A stretch of DNA of 64,000 nucleotides from Mucilaginibacter gossypiicola (GTDB lineage Bacteria; Bacteroidota; Bacteroidia; Sphingobacteriales; Sphingobacteriaceae): assembly GCF_900110105.1 (NCBI RefSeq), contig NZ_FOCL01000002.1, forward strand, positions 372,001-436,000, given 5' to 3'. Made by a program: the position numbers and the translations under genes. A model generated the notes under the pieces. It ran no database searches. It was not told the DNA's origin and saw only the letters and a program-made list of their open reading frames with translations. The first letter of the stretch is position 1; each line of letters starts with the position of its first letter. Shown here one piece after another: positions 57,727-64,000 of the stretch.

Positions 57727-58563
57727 ATGATAGAAATAAGGGATCTGAGTTTTGGCTACAATAAGCAACATTTGCTCTTTAATAACCTAAACCTCCAATT
57801 GGAGCAAGGCCATATTTATGGCCTACTCGGTAAAAATGGCGCAGGGAAATCAACCCTGTTAAAGAATATGGCTGGACTGGCGTATCCAAAACGGGGGAAG
57901 TGCCTCCTAAGGGGCCACAGCGTTTCTGGCAGACCTGTTTCGATATTGGAAGAAATCTACTTCTTAGCCGAAGATATATACGTGCCTTCTTTTACACCGT
58001 CGAGATTTGTGGCCAATACCGCAGAGTTTTATCCTAAATTCAGTAAGTCTGATTTTTATAGCTATCTCAAAGCTTTAGATGTTGATGAGAACGCTGTGAT
58101 GAACAAACAGTCTTTTGGGCAACAAAAGAAGGCCATGATTGCCTTTGGGCTTGCCACTAACACCAGCTTGCTTATTATGGATGAACCTACCAACGGATTA
58201 GACATACCATCAAAAGTACAATTTAGAAAGCTGATTGCTTCGGTGCTTACCGATGAGCGCTGTATCGTAATATCAACTCACCAGGTCCGGGACTTGGATA
58301 GCTTGATTGACACCTTGTTAGTTCTGCATGAAAAGGAAATTTTAGTTAACCGGGCTATGGACGAGGTAGTTGAAATATTATCTTTTGGATTTTATACTGA
58401 TACAGAAGGTTTGAAACCATTATATGAAGAAAAAGATATGCGTGGTACCAATGCCATTTTAGAAAATACCACGGGCCGATTCAGCAAGGTTGACCTTGAG
58501 TTATTATTTAACGCGATCATTTGCGGGAATAAAAAAATAGTCGAATTATTAAAAGCATCGTAA
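57727..58563 (+). CDS. ABC transporter ATP-binding protein
   Basis: This 278-aa ATPase has Walker A GKNGAGKST, a Q-loop near LAEDIYVPSF, a degenerate signature SFGQQKKAMIAFGLA in place of LSGGQ, Walker B LLIMDEPTNGLD and a switch His in ISTHQVRDL. I chose the ATG at 57727 (MIEIRDLSFGY) because the family begins there; the frame is open 14 codons earlier. It pairs with the membrane protein 3 bp downstream and with the YtrA-type GntR regulator further on, the layout of YtrABC-like systems that respond to cell-wall antibiotics. The substrate is unknown. Confidence 0.9.
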   Translation: MIEIRDLSFGYNKQHLLFNNLNLQLEQGHIYGLLGKNGAGKSTLLKNMAGLAYPKRGKCLLRGHSVSGRPVSILEEIYFLAEDIYVPSFTPSRFVANTAEFYPKFSKSDFYSYLKALDVDENAVMNKQSFGQQKKAMIAFGLATNTSLLIMDEPTNGLDIPSKVQFRKLIASVLTDERCIVISTHQVRDLDSLIDTLLVLHEKEILVNRAMDEVVEILSFGFYTDTEGLKPLYEEKDMRGTNAILENTTGRFSKVDLELLFNAIICGNKKIVELLKAS

Positions 58564-58566
58564 ATT

Positions 58567-59358
58567 ATGTTAAAGTATTTTAATCCGGCTCGGTTCAGCA
58601 GGCTTTTTATAAAGCATACCCAAGAGCACTATACCCGGTATTTGATGTCGACGGTAGTATTGATAGGTGTGATGGTTTTGGGCGGCAGTTTTTTAATATA
58701 TATGATCAATACTTCGCTTGATCCTGTTTTCCAGATGCTTTTATATGCCTGGTTGCTTTTACTGGGAGGAACAATTTTCACCAGCAATATATTCGCAGAA
58801 TACGGCAGTAGTAAACAAGTTATAGCAACGTTGTCACTACCAGCCAGCCATTTCGAAAAATACCTGGTGGCGTGGTTATACTCATTCCTAATTTTGTTCA
58901 CGGTGGTTACCGTTAGCTTTTATGGTGTAATGGCGTTCCTGATCAACATAAAGCATTTCCCGCAGCAGCGACCTGAATTAATAAATCTTTTGCAGAAACC
59001 TGGAGCTCTCGAATTCCCTATACTATTTATAGTACTGGTACTCTACGCTCTTTTACATTCAATCGTTTTTTACGGTGCAATCCATTTTAAAAAACTCCAC
59101 TTTATTAAAACTGCTTTTTCATTTTTTATAGGGATAGCTGTAATGATGTTTGGTAATAAGCTTTTATATGATCTTTTATTACACAAAGACGCCATCGCCG
59201 GTTTACCTTTTACAAACGTAGCCTATATGGAAAAGGGGCGTGTAATAGTCATTAATCTTACGGATAACAAGGAATTTTATGCGTTAATCATGTATATGGT
59301 ATTAGCTCTAATGTTTTGGATCGCGGCTTATTTTAGATTAAAGGAAAAGCAGGCATAA
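58567..59358 (+). CDS. ABC transporter membrane protein
   Basis: This 263-aa polytopic protein has six predicted TM helices (VVLIGVMVLGGSFLIYM, LLLGGTIFTSNIF, AWLYSFLILFTVVTVSF, ILFIVLVLYALLHSIVFY, FFIGIAVMMFGN, ALIMYMVLALMFWIAAYF) and no soluble domain. It begins 3 bp after the ATPase gene and should be its permease subunit. It resembles ABC-2-type permeases of small GntR-linked transporters. The substrate is not known. Confidence 0.8.
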   Translation: MLKYFNPARFSRLFIKHTQEHYTRYLMSTVVLIGVMVLGGSFLIYMINTSLDPVFQMLLYAWLLLLGGTIFTSNIFAEYGSSKQVIATLSLPASHFEKYLVAWLYSFLILFTVVTVSFYGVMAFLINIKHFPQQRPELINLLQKPGALEFPILFIVLVLYALLHSIVFYGAIHFKKLHFIKTAFSFFIGIAVMMFGNKLLYDLLLHKDAIAGLPFTNVAYMEKGRVIVINLTDNKEFYALIMYMVLALMFWIAAYFRLKEKQA

Positions 59359-59370
59359 TTTAAAGAATGC

Positions 59371-59772
59371 ATGGATTTTAAAGAAAACGAACCAATATAT
59401 CTGCAGATTGCCGGATCGGTAAGCGAAAACATATTGACAGGCAAATGGCCTCCCGGTGAAAAAATCACTTCTATACGCGATTTGGCTATTGAACTGGAGG
59501 TAAACCCTAATACGGTTAACCGTGCTTATGAACTTTTGCAAAATCAGGAGGTGATCATCAACAAACGCGGTATGGGACTTTTTGTAGCAGCAGACGGGGC
59601 GGCAAAAATAAAAACCATTAGGAAGGAACGCTTCATGCAGCAGGAACTTCCCGAATTTTTCAGGAACATCCTGCTGCTTGACATCGAATTAAACGATCTG
59701 CAATCGGTTTATCAACTTTACAAAAAAGAAAATAAAACAAATAAAGAAACTGGCCATGAAAACGAGCAATAA
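59371..59772 (+). CDS. GntR-family regulator, YtrA subfamily
   Basis: This 133-aa regulator has the GntR winged-helix (PIYLQIAGSVSENILTGKWP, SIRDLAIELEVNPNTVNRAY, NKRGMGLFVAADGA) followed only by a short helical tail, as in the YtrA type. It lies between the first ABC pair and the second half of the operon, overlapping the next gene by 17 bp. YtrA repressors control neighbouring ABC transporters, so it probably regulates this operon. The effector is unknown. Confidence 0.92.
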   Translation: MDFKENEPIYLQIAGSVSENILTGKWPPGEKITSIRDLAIELEVNPNTVNRAYELLQNQEVIINKRGMGLFVAADGAAKIKTIRKERFMQQELPEFFRNILLLDIELNDLQSVYQLYKKENKTNKETGHENEQ

Positions 59773-60490
59773 AATTTTATTAGCCATTTTATTTACACTG
59801 ATTATTTCAAATATAGTGTACGCTTTAGCCATGCGAAAAGAGTATTTGACGGGTAATTATAAAAAGCCGGATTTCAATTATAAAGTCTTGCCGTACCGCG
59901 ATTTTAATGAGATTATCATTAATCCATCCGACAACGCAAATGTAAAGCTGGTGCAAGGGCCATTTAAAGTGATGGTTTATAATTTAAGGCATGAGTATTT
60001 AGTAATTAAGCAATATGGCGGCAAACTACAAATTGACCTGGACTGGGGATATGCCCGTTTCAACACTGGTGATAAATATATGATCATCATATCCTGCCCG
60101 GACCTTAAAGCAGTGCACGCAAATGCCTTTTACACATTAAATAATGAACACTATATTGATACGGTAGCTACCGATGGATGGGTATCTCACCATGTGTTAA
60201 TTGATGGTTTTAAGCAGGATAGCTTAACAATTGAACAGCAATGGGGCAGCAAGGTGGAGCTAGCAAATAACACCCTAAATTATTTAAAAACGGTAACTAG
60301 TATTGGCGACCGGAGCTTATCTAAATTGACAGTACTCAAAACCAACATTATTCAACATGCCAATTTTGACATCAGAAATAGAGGGCAACTCATTTTAAGC
60401 GAAGCCAATATCGCCGATTTACATTATCAATTGGCCGATAGTGCTTTGTTGGTTATAAATGGGGCCGCCGATAAAACCATGAAAAGATAA
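59756..60490 (+). CDS. hypothetical exported/membrane-anchored protein
   Basis: This 244-aa protein has one N-terminal hydrophobic segment (LLAILFTLIISNIVYALAM) and a repetitive beta-strand body (DFNEIIINPSDNANVKLVQG, KLQIDLDWGYARFN, LTIEQQWGSKVELA, FDIRNRGQLILSEANIADLH). It resembles the right-handed beta-helix of DUF2807-type adhesin-like proteins. It is anchored in the membrane with the body outside the cytosol. It sits inside the ABC operon and overlaps the GntR gene; it may be an accessory part of the transporter. Its role is unknown. Confidence 0.65.
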   Translation: MKTSNKILLAILFTLIISNIVYALAMRKEYLTGNYKKPDFNYKVLPYRDFNEIIINPSDNANVKLVQGPFKVMVYNLRHEYLVIKQYGGKLQIDLDWGYARFNTGDKYMIIISCPDLKAVHANAFYTLNNEHYIDTVATDGWVSHHVLIDGFKQDSLTIEQQWGSKVELANNTLNYLKTVTSIGDRSLSKLTVLKTNIIQHANFDIRNRGQLILSEANIADLHYQLADSALLVINGAADKTMKR

Positions 60491-60510
60491 CGACTAAACC
60501 TTAAACGCTT

Positions 60511-61398
60511 ATGAAATTACAAATCAACTCACTCTCCAAAACATACTCCAATGGCGTACACGCGCTCAAGGATGTATCACTTACCCTGAATAATGGCATG
60601 TTTGGCCTTTTAGGGCCGAATGGAGCAGGAAAATCATCTTTGATGCGCACGATAGCAACGCTTCAGGAAGCCGACGCTGGCAGCATTTATTTAGATGACC
60701 TTAACGTGCTTAAACATAAAACAGAGGTTAGGCAATTGCTGGGTTACCTGCCGCAAGAGTTTGGTGTTTATCCTAAAATAAGTGCAGAGCGCATGCTTGA
60801 TCATATTGCTCAATTGAAGGGTGTAGGCAATAGTGCGGAACGAAAGGAGTTGGTCGCCGCCCTGCTCGATAATGTGAACCTCGGCAAGGATAAGAAGAAA
60901 AACCTTGGCACCTATTCGGGTGGAATGAAACAGCGTTTCGGCATAGCGCAGGCACTGATTGGTAATCCCAAACTCATTATAGTTGATGAACCTACTGCAG
61001 GTCTTGATCCGGCAGAACGTAATCGCTTTTATAACCTGTTGAGCCAGCTAGGGGAAAACACCATCGTGATACTCTCAACCCATATTGTGGAAGACGTAAG
61101 CACACTTTGTTCAAACTTTGCCATTATTTGCCAGGGTGAGGTATTGTACGCGGGCGAACCGGATATCGCGGTTAACGAAATGGAAGGTCGGATTTTCAGC
61201 AAGGCTATAGATAAAGCGGAGTTGAGTTTTTACCAGGATGACTTTTCTGTGATCTCAACCCAATTAAAAACGGGCAAACTGCATATCCGTATCATTTCGG
61301 AAATGGATCCGGGTAAGGGATTTGCTCCGGCTGTGCCCAACCTTGAGGATGTTTATTTCAGCAACATTGCGACCCGCGTAGATGTAAATTCCATTTAA
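60511..61398 (+). CDS. ABC transporter ATP-binding protein (second)
   Basis: This 295-aa ATPase has Walker A GPNGAGKS, a Q-loop at GYLPQEFGVYPKIS, the signature YSGGMKQR, Walker B LIIVDEPTAGLDP and switch His STHIVED. The C-terminal ~75 residues are an extra beta domain, common in ABC-2 exporters. Unlike the first ATPase of this operon it has a canonical signature. It starts 20 bp after the previous gene and 12 bp before the large permease/peptidase gene, which should be its membrane partner. Confidence 0.93.
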   Translation: MKLQINSLSKTYSNGVHALKDVSLTLNNGMFGLLGPNGAGKSSLMRTIATLQEADAGSIYLDDLNVLKHKTEVRQLLGYLPQEFGVYPKISAERMLDHIAQLKGVGNSAERKELVAALLDNVNLGKDKKKNLGTYSGGMKQRFGIAQALIGNPKLIIVDEPTAGLDPAERNRFYNLLSQLGENTIVILSTHIVEDVSTLCSNFAIICQGEVLYAGEPDIAVNEMEGRIFSKAIDKAELSFYQDDFSVISTQLKTGKLHIRIISEMDPGKGFAPAVPNLEDVYFSNIATRVDVNSI

Positions 61399-61410
61399 AA
61401 CCCTACCTTT

Positions 61411-64000
61411 ATGTTTTGGAAAATTTTTGCTTTTGAGGTGCAGAACCGCCTCAGAAGGCCCTTGGTGTATGTTTATTTTTTTGCTACCCTCATCTTTATA
61501 ACCCTCTCCTTTGCAACGGGATCATTGCCTGTGGGTGAAAAAGAACATATTAACAGCCCTATGCTGATCGCTTTTTCTATGGGATGGATCAGCATTTTCA
61601 TGATGCTGGTAACCTCGGGCATTATGGGCATGCCTTTGTATAAAGACATTGAACACAATACAAAAGATTATTACCTGACATACCCTATTACTAAAGCTGG
61701 CTATTTCTGGGGGCGTTATTTCAGTTCACTGGCATTCGTACTGATTATCGGCAGCGCAGTTATGATGGGTGTGTTTTTAGGTACGAAACTCGGGCCGATC
61801 ATGAACTGGAAGGATACCAGCAATTACGGACCTAATAATATCATGTATTACTGGCAGCCGTTTTTATTGATAGCAGTGCCGAACCTTATTTTTACCTCAT
61901 CGTTATTTTATGGTTTGGTAGCCATTACCCGCAATATTAAGGTGATCTACAGCGGCGGAATCATCCTGTTTTTGGGTTATATGATAGCCTCCTTCTTCTT
62001 GCAGCGTACCAATAACCAGTTTGTCATTAACCTGGCCGATCCGTTTGCTTTTATTGGTATTAGGTCGCAGAAGCAAATAGCCACTGCCGCCATGCAAAAT
62101 ACCAATATGATTGAGTTTGGCGGCCCCTTATTACTTAACCGTATCCTGTGGCCTAGTATAGGATTGCTCTTATTATTATTCACTTACATTCGCTTTAACT
62201 TTGAAAATTTTTTTAGCGGCAGACGTGATAAAAAAGTGATCAAAGACGGGCTTGTGAACCGCAGTGCGGTACGTCCTAAAGTAACCACCTCGTTTAGCGG
62301 CAGCTATAACTATAAAACGCTAATAAGCCTTACGAAAACGGAGCTGCTTAATATAGTCCGTGACAATTATTTTTGGATCATTATTATTTGCGGGCTTCTT
62401 TTTTTAGCATTTGCATTTTCGATGGGGAATAGCTTTTACCGAATCCCTGATTTCCCGCGGACGGTTGAATTGCTGGACATCTTTAATGAAGTTTTTCTTT
62501 TCTTTATTTTCTTCATCATCATTTTTTATACCGGCGAAACCGTGCATCGCGACCGGATAACCCGTTACGCCTTTATCAACGATTCCTTGCCGGCACCAAA
62601 TTGGGTGTTAAACGGATCGAGGTTATTAAGTCTGATGTTGTTGGGCCTGGGTTTATCATTGGTGCCGATGATTTTAGGCTTAGGAGTCCAAATCGCCAAA
62701 GGCTTTACGCAGTATAACTTCCCGGTTTATCTGCTGTCGGTATTTGGGCTTATACTGCCACGATTTCTCGAAATGGTCGTGTTTTCATACATGATCCATG
62801 TGATAGTAAATAACAAATTTGCAGCGCATGGAATTGGTATTGCCATTTGGGTGGCCTTATATTTTTTACATACGACATCCATTTTTAATTACAACCTGTT
62901 ATTGTATTCTTTCACTCCCGGCTATCACATTTCAGATATGGATGGCATTGGCCATATGGCGGCTCCAGTGGCCTGGTTTAATGTATACTGGTTAGTAACT
63001 GCCAGTCTTTTAATTATTGTAGCAGCACTATTTTATTACCGTGGTGTTTCGTCAACTTTTAAAGAAAGGTGGCAGTTAGTTACCGGCAGGTTTAACAGAC
63101 CAACCCGCGTCATAACCTTCATATTGCTGTTTGGCTTTTTAATTTTATTGTCATTCCTTTATTACAATGTTAGCTATTTGAACATCTATCTCACCAAATC
63201 AGAAAACGATGAGCGGGCTGTGTTATACGAACGAACGCTTAAGTCTTATCAAAACCTGCCCTTACCCAGCGTAACGTCTGTAAAGTTAAATGTGGATATA
63301 TACCCTGATAAGCAACAATCTGTTACACATGGATATTTTACGGTGGTCAATAAGACCCCAAAGGCCATCGGCCAGATACTCATGGATGGCGATGGTATTC
63401 CCGAATACGGATTGAAGATAGCGGGCCAATCAATTCCTTTTACAACGCCTCTGATTTACGATCAAGGTAAATTCAATTGGTTCAGGCCTAAAAAAGATAC
63501 CGCCGACTTCAGGTTATATCATTTGAGAAAACCGCTGAACCCCGGAGATTCGGTCATGGTAGAACTAAACTCGGCTATTTATTACCATGGTTTTAGCAAT
63601 GATCTATACAGCGCCGATATATTGAACAACGGTACCTTTTTTAAAGGGGGTATACCTGGCATAGGATATGATGAAGATGATGAACTGAGCAGTCCTTACG
63701 AACGTAAACGTCACGGCTTGCCGCTTCGGAAAGAAGATGTGTTTGAACAAAATGATCCTAATGGCATCAATGTTTTAAGGGTCGGTAAAAGTGCTGGCGT
63801 GCAAAGTTTTGATATTACTATAAGCACGATTGCCGGACAAACTGCAATTGCAAATGGCAGCTTACGTAAGCAATGGACCAACAATGGGCGCAGTTATTTT
63901 CATTACGTGCAAAATAATCCAGGCATGTATCCGCCATTTGGTATTTTGAGCGCGAAATATGCCCTGCAACGTTCATCGATCAGTTTAGATAGCAGCCGTC
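61411..64000 (+). CDS. ABC-2 permease fused to M1-peptidase-like domain (partial, runs off the window)
   Basis: The frame opens at the ATG at 61411 (MFWKIFAFEVQNRLRRPLVY) and stays open to the window end, giving at least 863 aa. About twelve TM helices are seen in two sets. Each set resembles an ABC-2 permease, and a loop (VTTSFSGSYNYKTLISLTKT) begins the second half. From about residue 600 the sequence is soluble and reads like the start of an M1 aminopeptidase (YPDKQQSVTHGYFTVVNKTP, LRKPLNPGDSVMVELNSAIY, NGTFFKGGIPGIGYDEDDEL). The zinc motif HExxH, if present, would lie beyond 64000. Such permease/M1 fusions are found in Bacteroidetes next to an ABC ATPase, as here. Confidence 0.88.
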   Translation, partial: MFWKIFAFEVQNRLRRPLVYVYFFATLIFITLSFATGSLPVGEKEHINSPMLIAFSMGWISIFMMLVTSGIMGMPLYKDIEHNTKDYYLTYPITKAGYFWGRYFSSLAFVLIIGSAVMMGVFLGTKLGPIMNWKDTSNYGPNNIMYYWQPFLLIAVPNLIFTSSLFYGLVAITRNIKVIYSGGIILFLGYMIASFFLQRTNNQFVINLADPFAFIGIRSQKQIATAAMQNTNMIEFGGPLLLNRILWPSIGLLLLLFTYIRFNFENFFSGRRDKKVIKDGLVNRSAVRPKVTTSFSGSYNYKTLISLTKTELLNIVRDNYFWIIIICGLLFLAFAFSMGNSFYRIPDFPRTVELLDIFNEVFLFFIFFIIIFYTGETVHRDRITRYAFINDSLPAPNWVLNGSRLLSLMLLGLGLSLVPMILGLGVQIAKGFTQYNFPVYLLSVFGLILPRFLEMVVFSYMIHVIVNNKFAAHGIGIAIWVALYFLHTTSIFNYNLLLYSFTPGYHISDMDGIGHMAAPVAWFNVYWLVTASLLIIVAALFYYRGVSSTFKERWQLVTGRFNRPTRVITFILLFGFLILLSFLYYNVSYLNIYLTKSENDERAVLYERTLKSYQNLPLPSVTSVKLNVDIYPDKQQSVTHGYFTVVNKTPKAIGQILMDGDGIPEYGLKIAGQSIPFTTPLIYDQGKFNWFRPKKDTADFRLYHLRKPLNPGDSVMVELNSAIYYHGFSNDLYSADILNNGTFFKGGIPGIGYDEDDELSSPYERKRHGLPLRKEDVFEQNDPNGINVLRVGKSAGVQSFDITISTIAGQTAIANGSLRKQWTNNGRSYFHYVQNNPGMYPPFGILSAKYALQRSSISLDSSR

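Noticed and set aside
1..64000. CRISPR arrays, rRNA genes or intact insertion sequences
   Set aside because: No regularly spaced repeats, no rRNA-like sequence and no transposase frame were seen on either strand.

Overview
The window looks like part of a Bacteroidetes chromosome, most likely Sphingobacteriaceae (Mucilaginibacter or Pedobacter type). The signs are a FecR-SusC-SusD locus, DUF3347, HYC_CC_PP-like and DUF6520-like proteins, TAnnTTTG-type -7 promoter elements, and MobA/MobB/TraG mobilisation genes of the Bacteroidetes kind. The genus is inferred and was not tested by any search.

Layout. (1) 1-2.0 kb holds an unrecognised ORF, an XRE regulator facing a perfect 22-bp palindrome, a strongly folded intergenic segment, and an orphan ECF sigma factor. 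(2) 2.0-31.2 kb is a copper/silver/mercury resistance island, almost all on the minus strand. It contains a Cus-type RND operon (stand-alone metal-binding domain protein, CusA split into two ORFs, CusC, two CusB-like adaptors), Cys-rich small exported proteins, a plus-strand ArsR-MerTP-GDCCVxC cassette without a mercuric reductase, a glyoxalase-fold protein and CopB (P1B ATPase with CPH motif). Further along are a fused metal-binding/multicopper oxidase/outer-membrane protein, a haem-binding protein, two DUF3347 proteins, a putative nuclease, a DUF305 protein, a Csp-type copper storage protein, a Met-rich barrel protein, an HMA-AraC regulator, CopZ, CopA, a GT-C-like membrane protein and a BNR-repeat protein. 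A 17-bp box recurs upstream of at least three of these units. (3) 31.5-41 kb holds a decayed small gene, an orphan response regulator, FecR, SusC, SusD, a TlpA-like protein, and a convergent DUF6520-like/MauE pair.

(4) 41.2-47.9 kb is the right part of a mobilisable island: TraG/MobC, MobB relaxase, MobA, a candidate oriT, ParA with AT-rich repeats, and a nuclease-like cargo gene. It ends at a 21-bp copy of a tRNA-Asp 3' end that sits just before an intact tRNA-Asp. (5) 48.2-51.6 kb holds a frameshifted membrane gene and a BlaI/BlaR1-type pair with an operator array. (6) From about 51.95 kb a second element begins: a truncated tRNA-Ala(GGC) 3' half, a tyrosine recombinase and an excisionase-like HTH. 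It is followed by a Fic protein and a TatC homologue, whose membership in the element is uncertain. (7) 56.2-64.0 kb holds PadR plus a membrane protein and a divergent ABC-transporter operon with a GntR/YtrA regulator. It ends in an ABC-2 permease/M1-peptidase-like fusion cut by the window edge.

Together the island genes suggest a full copper route: cytosolic export by CopA and CopB, periplasmic oxidation, trans-envelope efflux by Cus, and buffering by Csp, CopZ and Cys/Met/His-rich exported proteins.
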